Notes: generated by a model not told the origin, from the sequence alone. Positions 16,427-26,726 are shown, counted from the first letter of the stretch. The stretch is 64,000 nt of DNA from Mesobacillus maritimus (GCF_023715205.1 NZ_JAMBNR010000004.1:186001-250000); one strand, 5' to 3'. A program made the numbers and translations.

Positions 16427-17596
16427 TTAAAATGCTTGAGCAGTTGCAATTCCTTTAAAGACATCAACCGCTTTGGAAATATCAACAGAAAAACCTTGCT
16501 CATTCATGGTTTCACCAATAAGGACAATGGCTCTCTCTAACATTTCTTCCGTTGTATTTCCCATATGACCGATGCGGAATGCTTTTCCGGCAAGATGCGC
16601 AAGCGCTCCCGCAACGATTAAACCTTTTTGTGCAAGTGCTGCCCGGAAGCCTACATCATCTAGACCTTCAGGGTAAAGAATACAACTGAGAGTCGCAGCT
16701 GCAGCAGTTTCTTCAGCCAATGCCTTCATGCCGTATACAGCAAGTGCTGCTCGAACAGCTTTTCCATAAGCTGTGTGGCGTTTGTAACGCTTCTCCATGC
16801 CTTCTTCTAAAACGAGCCTCATGCCTTCGTTATAGGCGTAAACCAAGTTCACTGGTGGAGTGGCAAAGTATTTTTGCGGGTCATGCATGATTGGAATCCA
16901 GTTGTAAATGTCAGTATAATATCCTGGGACCTGTCCGAGCTTTTCGCGAGCGGCAAGGGCCGTTTGGTTAAAAGCGACAATCGCTAAACCTGGTGGGACA
17001 CCAATTGCTTTTTGAGAGCCAGTTAAAATCACATCAATTTTCGCATTAGCTTCCCCATACTCTTTGCTCATGTCTTCTTCCATGGCTGCTGTTGCACAAA
17101 CGCCATCTAGAATTACGAGTGCACCATGCTGTTTTATGATTGGGACAAGGACTTCTAAATCTGCAGCGACTCCTGTTGAGGTATCAGCATGGGTGATTGT
17201 AACCGCTTTATACTGAGTTCCGGCAAGCTGCTTTTCAACTTCAATTGGATCAACTTGCTTTCCCCATTCTGACTGGACAACATCAACTAAGACACCGAAA
17301 GCTTGGCCTAACTTGATAAAACGGTCTCCAAAGTACCCTTGGCTAATGACAAGAATTTTCTCTCCAGGCGCTACTGTATTAATGATTGCCATTTCCATTG
17401 CCAATGTACCAGAACCAGAAACTACAAAGACTTCTCCATCTGTCTTTAGCATTTCTTTTGTTCGTTCAAGAGCTTCTCGAAAGATCGCCGCAAATCTAGC
17501 ATCCGTATGGCTACGAGTCTCTTGTGCCAATGCATCATAAATGGAGTCTACCACTGGCGTTGGTCCAGGGATTAGCAACATTTCCTCATTCCGCAA
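16427..17596 (-). CDS. Class V aminotransferase, PucG/alanine-glyoxylate type
   Basis: 389 aa PLP enzyme. It shows LLIPGPTPV at the N-terminus, VSGSGTLAMEMAI (phosphate site), THADTSTGVAADL, ILDGVCATAAMEEDM and the Schiff-base lysine in LTGSQKAIGVPPGLA. Relatives are alanine-, serine- or ureidoglycine-glyoxylate aminotransferases. The frame is open to 17722, but the extra residues do not fit the family. The TTG at 17596 is chosen because AAGGAG sits nine bases before it; an ATG three codons earlier abuts that site. No purine catabolism genes surround it, so a serine/glyoxylate role is as likely as PucG. Confidence 0.85.
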   Translation of the reverse strand: MRNEEMLLIPGPTPVVDSIYDALAQETRSHTDARFAAIFREALERTKEMLKTDGEVFVVSGSGTLAMEMAIINTVAPGEKILVISQGYFGDRFIKLGQAFGVLVDVVQSEWGKQVDPIEVEKQLAGTQYKAVTITHADTSTGVAADLEVLVPIIKQHGALVILDGVCATAAMEEDMSKEYGEANAKIDVILTGSQKAIGVPPGLAIVAFNQTALAAREKLGQVPGYYTDIYNWIPIMHDPQKYFATPPVNLVYAYNEGMRLVLEEGMEKRYKRHTAYGKAVRAALAVYGMKALAEETAAAATLSCILYPEGLDDVGFRAALAQKGLIVAGALAHLAGKAFRIGHMGNTTEEMLERAIVLIGETMNEQGFSVDISKAVDVFKGIATAQAF

Positions 17597-17959
17597 TCGT
17601 TCCATCTCCTTTATCACTAAAAATAGAAAAATGTACCTATTCCTATTGTACAAAAAAATAAGAAAATTAGCTTTCCTTTTCATCACGAGTTTTGAACAAT
17701 TAGTAAAATAGTGGAAACACAATTAATCCTACGCTCCAAAAAATTAACTTATTTAAACTTTGGAAACTTTACGCTCGCCCTTTGTATTAACTGACAATGG
17801 AAAAATCATTTTCCGTTTCTGCTCTAAGTATTTCCACTGCACATTTTATTGAGAACTCCATATCCTATAACGAGTAACACTATCCGCCGATGGAAAAGGT
17901 TATTGTTACGGAGTGCATTCCCAAAGATGGGAAAGTCTAGTAAAATCTTTACTTTCCTG

Positions 17960-17988
17960 TTGACGGATAATCAATCCTCATGTATGAT
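17960..17988 (+). promoter_or_regulatory. Probable glmS promoter
   Basis: TTGACG, 17-bp spacer, TATGAT, about 60 bp before the ribozyme cleavage site. A good SigA promoter. The interval 17597-17959 upstream holds nothing recognisable. Confidence 0.65.
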
Positions 17989-18052
17989 TATCCTGCTTTA
18001 CATTATCTAGGTGAAAGGTGGGTAGTTGAGAGAGTTTTTAAGTCAAATTAAA

Positions 18053-18215
18053 GCGCCAGGACTAATTCTGTTCGGAAAAGAATTAGTTGACGAGGTGGAG
18101 GTTTATCGAGTTTTTCGGCGGATGCCTCCCGGCTGAACAGCACAGCCGCACAATCTCTACTTTAAAACATTAAGGTAACTTAATGCACAAAGAGTAGGGA
18201 ATGCTAAAACTAGAA
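18053..18215 (+). ncRNA. glmS ribozyme (GlcN6P-activated self-cleaving RNA)
   Basis: The sequence follows the glmS ribozyme closely: AGCGCCAGGACTAATTC at the cleavage point, then GGAAAAGAATTAGTTGACGA, GGTGGAGGTTTATCGAG, TTTTTCGGCGGATGCCTCCC and GGCTGAACAGCACAGCC. Cleavage is expected between A18052 and G18053. With glucosamine-6-phosphate as cofactor the RNA cuts its own mRNA and lowers glmS expression. The catalytic core runs to about 18150, and the downstream P3-P4 region (TAAGGTAACTTA and following) reaches roughly 18215. Confidence 0.93.
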
Positions 18216-18239
18216 TGATGTGTTATTTAACAGAGATAA

Positions 18240-18273
18240 GGGGGCAAGGAGCCCCCAAGGCTTCTTGCCCTCT
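18240..18273 (+). other. Alternative hairpins between ribozyme and glmS
   Basis: GGGGGC-AAGGA-GCCCCC and the overlapping GGGCAAG...CTTGCCC compete for the same bases just before the glmS ribosome site. One could act as a weak terminator or a mRNA-stabilising fold. Confidence 0.4.
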
Positions 18274-18296
18274 ATCGTCCAGGGAGGAATAGAAGT

Positions 18297-20099
18297 ATGT
18301 GTGGTATTGTTGGATATATTGGATATAACGATTCAAAAGAAATTTTATTAAAAGGTTTAGAAAAGCTAGAATATCGTGGATATGATTCTGCGGGTATTGC
18401 TGTAATCAATAATGAAGGTGTACATGTTTTTAAAGAAAAAGGTCGAATTGTTGATTTAAGAGCTGCAGTGGATACGAATGTTGAAGCGAGCACAGGAATT
18501 GGTCATACACGTTGGGCGACACATGGTGTACCAAGTAAAACCAATTCCCATCCGCACCAAAGTGCGTCAGGCCGTTTTACGCTTGTTCATAACGGAGTAA
18601 TTGAAAATTATGATTTGTTAAAGCGCGAGTACTTGCAAAATGTCTCCATGAAAAGTGAAACTGATACGGAAATCATTGTTCAATTGGTTGAACTATTTGC
18701 GAACGATGGTTTATCAACAGAAGAAGCGTTCCGTAAGACGCTTACCCTTTTACATGGTTCTTATGCACTTGCCCTTATTGATAATCAAGATCAAGAAACA
18801 ATTTATGTCGCTAAAAACAAAAGCCCACTTCTTGTTGGTTTAGGTTTTGGCTTTAATGTGGTGGCGAGCGATGCAATGGCGATGCTGCAAGTAACGGATA
18901 AATATGTTGAACTGATGGATAAAGAAATGGTCATCGTGAAAAAAGACGAAGTAACCATCCAAAATTTAGACGGTGAAGTCATCAACCGTGAGCCATATAC
19001 AGCGGAATTAGATGCGAGTGATATTGAAAAGGGAACTTACCCACACTATATGCTAAAAGAAATTGATGAGCAGCCAGCTGTTATGCGTAAAATTATCCAG
19101 AATTATCAAGACCAGAACGGCGAACTTAAAATTGATGCTAACATTGTTTCAGCGATGAATGATGCGGATCGAATTTACATCGTGGCGGCTGGGACTTCTT
19201 ACCATAGTGGTTTAGTTGGGAAACAGTTCATTGAAGAAATGGCACAAATCCCGGTAGAAGTTCATATTTCGAGTGAATTTGGCTACAACATGCCACTTCT
19301 ATCGAAAAAGCCATTGTTTATATTCCTTTCTCAAAGTGGTGAAACGGCAGACAGCCGTCAAGTTCTCGTTCAAGTAAAAGAAATGGGACATAAATCGTTA
19401 ACCATTACAAATGTACCTGGATCTACGCTTTCACGTGAAGCTGATTATACGCTTCTACTACATGCAGGTCCCGAGATTGCGGTTGCGTCAACAAAGGCGT
19501 ATACAGCACAACTTGCGGTCTTAGCGATTTTAGCTGAAGTAACAGGGAAAAGCCGTGGTTTGGAACTTTCCTTCAGTCTTATTCAAGAACTAGGAATTGT
19601 GGCGAATGCAATGGATGTCCTTTGTGACTCTAAAGAAGAGTTTGAAGCTATTGCCCGTGAGTACTTGGCAACAACTCGTAACTGCTTCTTCATTGGTCGC
19701 GGAATCGACTATTACGTTGGTCTTGAAGGTGCCTTAAAGCTTAAGGAGATTTCTTATATTCAAGCAGAAGGATTTGCAGGTGGCGAATTGAAACACGGTA
19801 CCATTGCGCTAATTGAAGATGGTACTCCTATTATTGCACTTGCAACACAGGGTTTTGTAAACCTAAGCATTCGTGGAAATGTAAAAGAAGTAGTAGCTCG
19901 TGGAGCAAATCCATGTATCATCAGCATGGAAGGTTTAAATATGGATGAAGACCGCTTTGTCATCCCAGAAGTACACCAAACGTTAACACCTCTTATCTCT
20001 GTTGTACCAATGCAGTTGATTTCTTATTATGCTGCATTACACCGTGACTGTGACGTTGATAAGCCAAGAAACTTAGCGAAGTCAGTTACAGTAGAATAA
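18297..20099 (+). CDS. glmS: Glutamine-fructose-6-phosphate aminotransferase (isomerizing)
   Basis: 600 aa, full length. It makes glucosamine-6-phosphate from fructose-6-phosphate and glutamine, the first step to UDP-GlcNAc for peptidoglycan. The protein begins [10 protein letters not shown], so Cys2 becomes the N-terminal nucleophile of the glutaminase domain (to about 240; [16 protein letters not shown] and HNGVIENY present). Two SIS isomerase domains follow ([29 protein letters not shown], and later [20 protein letters not shown]), and it ends KSVTVE. GGAGG precedes the ATG. Controlled by the upstream ribozyme. Confidence 0.97.
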   Translation: MCGIVGYIGYNDSKEILLKGLEKLEYRGYDSAGIAVINNEGVHVFKEKGRIVDLRAAVDTNVEASTGIGHTRWATHGVPSKTNSHPHQSASGRFTLVHNGVIENYDLLKREYLQNVSMKSETDTEIIVQLVELFANDGLSTEEAFRKTLTLLHGSYALALIDNQDQETIYVAKNKSPLLVGLGFGFNVVASDAMAMLQVTDKYVELMDKEMVIVKKDEVTIQNLDGEVINREPYTAELDASDIEKGTYPHYMLKEIDEQPAVMRKIIQNYQDQNGELKIDANIVSAMNDADRIYIVAAGTSYHSGLVGKQFIEEMAQIPVEVHISSEFGYNMPLLSKKPLFIFLSQSGETADSRQVLVQVKEMGHKSLTITNVPGSTLSREADYTLLLHAGPEIAVASTKAYTAQLAVLAILAEVTGKSRGLELSFSLIQELGIVANAMDVLCDSKEEFEAIAREYLATTRNCFFIGRGIDYYVGLEGALKLKEISYIQAEGFAGGELKHGTIALIEDGTPIIALATQGFVNLSIRGNVKEVVARGANPCIISMEGLNMDEDRFVIPEVHQTLTPLISVVPMQLISYYAALHRDCDVDKPRNLAKSVTVE

Positions 20100-20110
20100 T
20101 TTTTGCGAAA

Positions 20111-20142
20111 GCAGGGGGACTTATTGTCTCCCTGTTTTTTTA
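20111..20142 (+). terminator. glmS terminator
   Basis: GCAGGGGGAC pairs with GTCTCCCTGT, then a long T-run. The remaining 20143-20459 shows no gene; it should contain the DUF4256 promoter. Confidence 0.85.
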
Positions 20143-20459
20143 CGTTTTTAACCTGTTTAAGGTCAGTACTATTCAAAGTGAGAAATTGGGAGTGAGAATC
20201 TCTAAGAAGCAACAAAGTTTGAAAATCTAGCCTTACAAATGTATGCAATATCTAGCTATCACCAACAAGATTTAGTCGAAAGTTTGTGAATTCAATGCAT
20301 TGAAAAGAGTGATTTACCCTCAAACAGGACAAAATGTAGAGGATTGATTTACTTCATCATACAAAATCAGATAAACTGATTTATATAACTATATTTGGTA
20401 TCAGCAAAAATGAATACATACTAAACCATGATGAGTATAAACAATAAGGGGGAATAAAA

Positions 20460-21029
20460 ATGACAGAGGCGAATACTAAGGAATTGTCGTTAGAACAGCA
20501 GGAAGAATTACTCGGTACATTGAAAACCCGTTTTGAGAAAAATATGCACCGTCACAAAAGTCTAGAATGGGCCAAAGTAGAGGTGAAGCTTAATAATCAA
20601 CCTGAAAAACTTTGGTCTCTTAGTGAAATGGAAGGAACCGGTGGTGAACCGGATGTTGTTGATTATGATCAAGAGAAAGATGAATACATTTTTTATGATT
20701 GTTCAGCGGAAAGTCCAAAAGGCCGTAGAAGTGTTTGTTACGACCGGGCAGCGTTGGAGGCTAGAAAGAAACATAAACCAGAAAATAGCGCTATGGATAT
20801 GGCAACTGCGATGGGCATTGAACTCTTAACGGAAGAACAGTATCGAGCGTTACAGAAGCTTGAAAATGTCGATAAAAAAACATCCAGTTGGGTGCAAACA
20901 CCTGCCGATATTAGAGAACGGGGCGGAGCCCTTTTTTGTGATTGGCGCTACGGGCACGTCTTTTTATATCACAATGGTGCAGACTCTTATTATGGTGCCA
21001 GAGGGTTCCGTGGCTCGCTTAGGGTCTGA
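20460..21029 (+). CDS. DUF4256 family protein
   Basis: 189 aa, soluble. The motifs fit DUF4256: GTLKTRFEKNMHRHKSLEW, LWSLSEMEGTGGEPDVV, YDCSAESPKGRRSVCYDR, ALEARKKHKPENSAMDMA, LTEEQYRALQKLE and a C-terminal GADSYYGARGFRGSLRV. It is common in Bacillus and in other phyla, and its biochemical role is unknown. GGGGG-type ribosome site before ATG. A single-gene unit closed by a terminator. Confidence 0.88.
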   Translation: MTEANTKELSLEQQEELLGTLKTRFEKNMHRHKSLEWAKVEVKLNNQPEKLWSLSEMEGTGGEPDVVDYDQEKDEYIFYDCSAESPKGRRSVCYDRAALEARKKHKPENSAMDMATAMGIELLTEEQYRALQKLENVDKKTSSWVQTPADIRERGGALFCDWRYGHVFLYHNGADSYYGARGFRGSLRV

Positions 21030-21103
21030 TAAGTAACCAACTATAGAGAAAGAATAGATTTTTTCAAGGTAGACATGGGGTTTTTAGTGAAACTTTTTAC
21101 AGT

Positions 21104-21136
21104 GGCGTTTCTACTATGAGTGGAAACGCCTTTTTC
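21104..21136 (+). terminator. Terminator after DUF4256
   Basis: GGCGTTTC pairs with GGAAACGCC, followed by T5. Confidence 0.8.
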
Positions 21137-21399
21137 CTAATAATTTAAGTACCTAACATCGTCCGGAATTCCAATTCAAATAAGAGATAATCGTCACGGA
21201 ACAATCAGACAAAGTTAATAAGGTTGAGATGAGTTGGGTTGGGTTGTTGTGAAAACTGAGGCAAGAACTTGACGGGAATTATAAAGTTCATTTCGTACTA
21301 TCTAAATCTGCAAAAACTTATCAGGAACAACATAACAGATTAGATACTTAACAGGTTAGCGTGTAGAACCAAAGTGTCCAGTAAGTGAGGAAGCTGAGT

Positions 21400-21703
21400 G
21401 CAACAATCAAATCAAACTATAAACAGATTGTTAACAGAGGTCCACCAGACAATAGGATATTATCGTAAAAATAAGGAGTTTTGTGAGTGTTTATGTTGTA
21501 AATCATTATAGGAATATATATAAGCAATTTGATTGTGACGCACATGTTATTTTTACTTTTATGATAGTTATGGTTGTGAGGCAATTGCTAGAGACCCTGA
21601 GACAATACGGCCTCTATATGAGAGGTCCATTGATTGGAAAGATGAATATTGTCGTGAAGAGATAGCTCGACGCAATAACAACTTAAGGAAAAAACATGCC
21701 TGA
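21400..21703 (+). pseudogene. Possible decayed small gene
   Basis: Three protein-like pieces in different frames suggest one broken gene: NQTINRLLTEVHQTIGYYRK then NKEFCECLCC (about 21411-21500), and further on DSYGCEAIARDPETIRPL then YERSIDWKDEYCREEIARRN, closed by TGA near 21703. None has a proper start. The family is unknown to me. Nothing else is visible between 21137 and 21741. Confidence 0.35.
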
Positions 21704-21741
21704 AGCGGAGTGCAACAGGCAGATGTTTACAATTTATTTTT

Positions 21742-23388
21742 TTATATATTCGGCTTTGTCCACAGTTTTGTTAAATCCACATAACCAAAGTGTTTAATTT
21801 CAACATTCATTAAATTGATCGAAAATGGTATTTGTCTTTTTACATAATAAAGTGGCACACATAAGGATTCTTTCTGTAAATATTGCTCAATTTTAAGATG
21901 GTGCGTGTTCCAGTTTTCAAACGGAATTGTATTGTAAGACTCGATTTGTTGCTGAAGGTACTGATTTTGTTGAGTTAATCGATATAGTGGCGAGTAGCTA
22001 TTTTTTAGAAAGAAAAAGTAAGAAAATGTCTGATTCAATTCAAAAATCTCTCCGTGAATAAACAAGTCAGAATCAAAAAGGGTCTCTGGCTGATAAATAG
22101 CATCTTCAAATGATATTTCCTCCATCACGACCTCAAGACCCGCTTGTTCGAGTTTCTCCTTGAGCCAATGAGAAGTCGTGCTTGTATAGTTAACAAAGTT
22201 CATTTTAATAGGTTTCGTTAGCTTAGGTTTGTCGAGTATTGGCATTTCGTAGGTCTTGGAGAAACCAATTAAACATCCTTCATGATTCCCTGTTATCCTA
22301 GGGACGAGCTGTGAAAGTTCATGACAATGATGGTTAATCACCATATGGATGTAGTCGCGAACTTCCTTACGCTCCATATCCGAGTGGCGGTAGGGATTCA
22401 TGATAACAATCCCAAATCCCGAATCACTCTCCACTTCGAAGGTATCAATTCCCTCAGGATCTTGTCCTCCCTGATAGATCGTCTGAAACTCTTTCGGCAC
22501 TTGAATAAACTCCACAGTGTCGAGTAGCGGACGGTGTCCGAAGTGATTTTGAAAAGCGCGGAGTACTGTTTTTTCAGGTGAGTCTTCAGCTAAATAAAAA
22601 CCCCCAGTACCCACCAATCTATTATCTTTCTCTTTAAAAATACTAGCTGACAATAAACCTAGAAGTTGGAGTACATATGGACACCCATCTGGAAACTCTA
22701 GCTTTATGACTAGTGGTGCGGGTGTGCTTATGAAGGTTACAGGCACCCAAAGATAGGAGAAATGCTCATCCTGTTTCATTCGTTGTAGAGAATGCACAAC
22801 GTCCTCAGATCTTAAAATTGACCCATCGTGAAAGGTAACATCCTTACGTAAATATAAGAGGAGTGAGTTTTCTTGTAATTCCCATGAATGAGCGAGTTCA
22901 GGGGTAATAGTATTATCCGCATTTAAGGTGACAAGCCGATTAAATAAATTGGCCACAAGATTCGCGCTGTGAATCTCAGCTGCTTTAAGTGGATGAAAAG
23001 TTATAATTGGGTAAATTCTCGGAATAAGGAGGGAATCCTCTCCTTCTTGGTGGAATCCGAAATTTGCTTGAAAAGCAGTCATTAATTTCTGCTTAGTTTC
23101 AATTGACCAGTTCCAAAGCAATCGTTTACTAACTTCTTCAATCTGGCCTTTGTAAAGTTTCTCTAAAAAGTGCCTTTCATACTCTTGCTCTACATCCTTC
23201 AGCCAAGTGAGTGAAGAGGGGTTCCCTCGGCCACGACCAGATTGAAATTTCAACCAACCTTCTTGTTCCCATTTCGTCATTTTCCTTCGAGTTTGTTTTG
23301 TACTGAGCTGGATATGGTCTGCAAGTACTTCAACCTTTATTTTCCCTGAATCAAAACGATTCCAAGCCGATAATAGATACTGATCCAT
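21742..23388 (-). CDS. SgrR-family regulator (HTH plus solute-binding domain)
   Basis: 548 aa. An N-terminal winged helix (residues about 5-60: LADHIQLSTKQTRRKMTKWE, GWLKFQSGRGRGNPS) is fused to a cytoplasmic oligopeptide-binding-like SBP_bac_5 domain (about 150-540: LAHSWELQENSLLLYLRKDV, TFHDGSILRSEDVVHSLQRM, GTGGFYLAED). This is the architecture of E. coli SgrR, which senses sugar-phosphate stress and activates neighbouring genes. It diverges from an MFS transporter gene 136 bp away, mirroring the E. coli sgrR-setA arrangement. The ligand here is unknown. Confidence 0.87.
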   Translation of the reverse strand: MDQYLLSAWNRFDSGKIKVEVLADHIQLSTKQTRRKMTKWEQEGWLKFQSGRGRGNPSSLTWLKDVEQEYERHFLEKLYKGQIEEVSKRLLWNWSIETKQKLMTAFQANFGFHQEGEDSLLIPRIYPIITFHPLKAAEIHSANLVANLFNRLVTLNADNTITPELAHSWELQENSLLLYLRKDVTFHDGSILRSEDVVHSLQRMKQDEHFSYLWVPVTFISTPAPLVIKLEFPDGCPYVLQLLGLLSASIFKEKDNRLVGTGGFYLAEDSPEKTVLRAFQNHFGHRPLLDTVEFIQVPKEFQTIYQGGQDPEGIDTFEVESDSGFGIVIMNPYRHSDMERKEVRDYIHMVINHHCHELSQLVPRITGNHEGCLIGFSKTYEMPILDKPKLTKPIKMNFVNYTSTTSHWLKEKLEQAGLEVVMEEISFEDAIYQPETLFDSDLFIHGEIFELNQTFSYFFFLKNSYSPLYRLTQQNQYLQQQIESYNTIPFENWNTHHLKIEQYLQKESLCVPLYYVKRQIPFSINLMNVEIKHFGYVDLTKLWTKPNI

Positions 23389-23524
23389 TTATTATCTCCT
23401 TTAAAAGTGGACAGATTTTATAAAAAAGGTTATTTTTAAAATTTTTAGTCACCTTTAATATATAGGGAAGAGATCGAGAATAGCAAGATTTAGTTTATTT
23501 CTATAGAAGAAAGGAGTCTATCAA

Positions 23525-24787
23525 TTGAAGTGGAAAGAATATCCGCAAAATATTAAAGTTCGACTTATTACATCCTTTTTTAACCGAGCTATTTCTAGTG
23601 CTGTCATGCCTTTTATGGCTTTATTTTTCGCGCAACATAAAGGAGCAGTTTGGGCGGGAGTTTTCTTAGGCATGAATGTTTTTATCGGCTTTTTCTCAAA
23701 TTTAATTGGGGGATATATGTCAGATCGGGTTAGAAGGAAGTCTATGCTCATTGTGACCTCTTCCATTAGTGCACTGCTATTTGGCTTAATGACAATTAGT
23801 TTAATACCAAATGAGAAATGGATCGGCTTATTTGCGGTCAGTTATATGGCTTTTATGGTTTCTAGCAGTCTTGGTCGTCCCGCGATGCAAGCCATTATCA
23901 TTGATTCGACGACGGCTGACAACCGAAAGGCCATCTATGCCATCGATTATTGGCTGATTAACTTGTCAATAGCGATTGGTACAGCATTAGGTGGGTTGTT
24001 TTATGTTCACCATCAACTGTTATTATTTATTATTCTTACATGCGTATCCGCTAGTTTACCGATTGCATTTGCCTTATGGCTCCAAGATACCTCTACCAAA
24101 CAAGCGGTGAAAAAACATCAAAATCCTATATTTGATTTAGCGGCGAGCTATAAAGTAGCATTACAAGATAAGCCCTTTGTTATGGCCGTTGTGGGATCGA
24201 TGTGCATTTTTGCTGCGGAGTTTTCCCTTAACAGTTATATTGGGGTTCGCTTAGCAGAGGAATTTAGCCCTGTTTACATAGGGGAATTTGAGTTAGGCGG
24301 TGTACGAATGTTGAGTCTATTAAATATTGAAAATACAATGCTAGTCGTACTATTGACGTTCGTTGTTACGAAAATAACAGACCGTTATGATAAGAAAAAA
24401 ATGCTACTCGTTGGACTCATTTTTTATGGAATTGGCTATACCGTGTTGACATCTGCAAATATATGGTACGTATTAATTTTGTTTAATTTCATTGGTACGA
24501 TTGGAGAACTTATGTATTCTCCGATTGCTAACGCTGAAAAGGCGAATATGATGCCTGAAGATAAGCGAGGCTCTTATTCTGCTTTTTCTGGTACCAGTTT
24601 CAGTGGAGCAGATTTGCTTGCACGTACGACAATCATCCTTGGTGCTTTCCTAGCGCCGTCAATGATGAGTGTTTACATTGGGATTATCCTCCTTATTGGA
24701 ACATTTCTACTTTATGGCGGCTTATTTGTTTTTCAAAGAGAGAACCAAAACGGGAAATGGAAGATGCGTAAATCCATAAATCCATAA
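23525..24787 (+). CDS. MFS transporter (DHA1-like), SgrR partner
   Basis: 420 aa with about 12 membrane helices. It has MFS landmarks: the loop 2-3 motif GGYMSDRVRRKSML and SSLGRPAMQAIIIDSTTADN; the second half repeats DRYDKKKMLLVG. TTG start with AGGAG upstream. Likely exports a drug or sugar-like compound recognised by the divergent SgrR-type regulator; substrate unknown. The last codons (RKSINP, stop) are made of the tandem repeat AAATCCAT, so the C-terminus may vary by slippage. Confidence 0.85.
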   Translation: MKWKEYPQNIKVRLITSFFNRAISSAVMPFMALFFAQHKGAVWAGVFLGMNVFIGFFSNLIGGYMSDRVRRKSMLIVTSSISALLFGLMTISLIPNEKWIGLFAVSYMAFMVSSSLGRPAMQAIIIDSTTADNRKAIYAIDYWLINLSIAIGTALGGLFYVHHQLLLFIILTCVSASLPIAFALWLQDTSTKQAVKKHQNPIFDLAASYKVALQDKPFVMAVVGSMCIFAAEFSLNSYIGVRLAEEFSPVYIGEFELGGVRMLSLLNIENTMLVVLLTFVVTKITDRYDKKKMLLVGLIFYGIGYTVLTSANIWYVLILFNFIGTIGELMYSPIANAEKANMMPEDKRGSYSAFSGTSFSGADLLARTTIILGAFLAPSMMSVYIGIILLIGTFLLYGGLFVFQRENQNGKWKMRKSINP

Positions 24788-24800
24788 ATCCATAAATCCT
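24767..24800 (+). repeat. AAATCCAT tandem repeat across the MFS stop codon
   Basis: Four direct units of AAATCCAT, the last degraded to AAATCCTT. The stop codon falls within the repeat. Confidence 0.75.
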
Positions 24801-24813
24801 TAAAGAATTAACC

Positions 24814-24838
24814 AACCAGGGGAGTTTCTCCTGGTTTT
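24814..24838 (+). terminator. Terminator after MFS gene
   Basis: AACCAGGGGAG pairs with CTCCTGGTT (one bulge), then TTTT. From here to 25158 I see no further gene; a 60-codon AT-rich frame at 24960 is not convincing. Confidence 0.7.
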
Positions 24839-25158
24839 CAATATGTTTTTTTTAGTTATCTCAAAAACAAAAAATGAATAATATTAATGGTATGCAACAA
24901 AATGTAGAAGGGGTGTTTTCGTCCTCAAGTGTAATCAGCGCTTTACATCATAATGTTGTATGCGTTTTCTTTGTTTGTTGAGTTTTTTTCTACCAAAAGA
25001 GGAGGAAAAAAGTACAAAAAGAAAAAAGTCGTTTTTTGTTGCATTTTATTTAGTTAAGTATTATGATAATTCCATCGCTATATTGATAAAATATTCTAGC
25101 AATTTAAAAAATAGTAAATATATGGATAAATTGCTACCATAGATGGAGGATTATTTAC

Positions 25159-26517
25159 ATGAAAGATGCAAAATTGTCGTTCTCAGCTTATTCTACAATT
25201 GGAGTTATGTTGTTTGCTTTGTTTTTTGGGGCAGGTAATTTAATCTTTCCCGCACAATTAGGTCAACAAGCTGGTACCAGTTTATGGCCAGCGGTACTTG
25301 GCTTTTTAATTACTGGAGTAGGACTCCCTTTATTAGGGATCTTAGCAATGAGCTTTTCTGGAAGTCGTGATCTTCAAGAGTTATCAAGCAGGGTTCATCC
25401 TGTATACGGAATCTTTTTTACTTCATTATTGTATTTAACCATTGGACCATTTTTTGCGGCACCACGTACAGGTACAGTTGCTTTTGAAATTGGAATTTCT
25501 CCATTTGTCAGTGAAGAAAACCTTCAAGTTGGATTATTGATTTTTACGATCTTATTTTTTGCGCTTACGCTTTGGTTGTCTTTAAATCCGGCAAGTATTG
25601 TCAAAAATGTTGGGAAAATTCTTGCACCCGGATTGGTTGGTTTACTGGCAATCTTACTAATTACTGCCGTTGTTAATCCTATGGGGTCGTTTCAAGCTCC
25701 GCAGGAAGGGTATCAAAATGGAGCATTCGTTAAAGGTTTTCTAGAGGGATATAATACAATGGATGCATTAGCTTCACTCGTATTTGGAATCATCGTGATC
25801 AAAGCGATTCGTGAGATGGGGGTAACATCGAAAAAGGGTATCATGATCTCAACGGCAAAGGCCGGGAGTGTCGCAATTGCATTGCTAGGAATCATTTATG
25901 TTGGAATCGCCTTTTTAGGGGCGACAAGTGTAGGGGAACTTGGATATGCTGCAACTGGAGGACCAGTTTTAAGTGGAGCTGTATCATACTTCTTCGGAAC
26001 AATCGGCTCGTTGTTGTTGGCAGTCATGATTATCTTAGCTTGCTTAACAACTGCCATTGGGTTAACCATTTCATGTGCAGAGTATTTCCATACGTTATTA
26101 CCAAAGTTCAGTTATAAAACACTAGTTGTGTTCTTTGTAGTTATGACTTTTGGAATCGCCAACTTTGGACTTGCAAATATTATTACGTTTTCGATTCCAG
26201 TATTAATGTTCCTATATCCACTTGCAGTCGTGATTATGTTATTAGCCTTTTTATCACCATTGTTTGACCATGCGCGAGTTGTGTATGGTACAACGATTTT
26301 TGTTACATTTTTAATTAGTCTTTTTGATGGTTTAAAAACATTGTGTGACTCATTAGGAATTGAATACTTTAGCTGGATGGTACCAGTTGTTAAATTTTAT
26401 GAACAGGCATTGCCATTTTATAACCAAGGTCTAGGGTGGCTGCTACCTGCGTTAATTGTCATCATCGTAATGGGTTTTATTTCTCGAATTAAAAACCTCT
26501 CGGCAGTGCGAGCTTAA
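25159..26517 (+). CDS. brnQ: Branched-chain amino acid:cation symporter BrnQ
   Basis: 452 aa, about 12 membrane helices. The LIVCS family motifs are clear: FALFFGAGNLIFPAQLGQQA at residues about 16-35, GFLITGVGLPLLGILAM, GPFFAAPRTGTVAFEIGI and LACLTTAIGLTISCAEYF. It imports leucine, isoleucine and valine with Na+ or H+. GGAGG before ATG. I see no T-box in the leader. Single-gene unit. Confidence 0.93.
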   Translation: MKDAKLSFSAYSTIGVMLFALFFGAGNLIFPAQLGQQAGTSLWPAVLGFLITGVGLPLLGILAMSFSGSRDLQELSSRVHPVYGIFFTSLLYLTIGPFFAAPRTGTVAFEIGISPFVSEENLQVGLLIFTILFFALTLWLSLNPASIVKNVGKILAPGLVGLLAILLITAVVNPMGSFQAPQEGYQNGAFVKGFLEGYNTMDALASLVFGIIVIKAIREMGVTSKKGIMISTAKAGSVAIALLGIIYVGIAFLGATSVGELGYAATGGPVLSGAVSYFFGTIGSLLLAVMIILACLTTAIGLTISCAEYFHTLLPKFSYKTLVVFFVVMTFGIANFGLANIITFSIPVLMFLYPLAVVIMLLAFLSPLFDHARVVYGTTIFVTFLISLFDGLKTLCDSLGIEYFSWMVPVVKFYEQALPFYNQGLGWLLPALIVIIVMGFISRIKNLSAVRA

Positions 26518-26566
26518 ATGAAAGTATAGCGCGAGTCCAGACGAATTTAAAAGTAACAAGATGTAG

Positions 26567-26605
26567 AGAGCACATTTCTTATTTATATGAAATGTGCTCT
26601 TTTTA
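26567..26605 (+). terminator. brnQ terminator
   Basis: AGAGCACATTTC pairs with GAAATGTGCTCT, then T5. Confidence 0.85.
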
Positions 26606-26726
26606 TGTTGGTTTAAAAGGAACCTCCCTAGAGTGGTCCATAAAGCGTAGAAATGTTCTTAATCGACAAAACCGAACAGTTTACCATTTAGTTCGATTAT
26701 TTCCTGAGAAATTTGTCTTTTCCTGT

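Noticed and set aside
24960-25142. 60-codon frame before brnQ
   Set aside because: Lys/Phe-rich translation of AT-rich leader with no ribosome site.
24840-25158. T-box leader for brnQ
   Set aside because: No GGGTGG-type antiterminator motif and no terminator/antiterminator pair seen.
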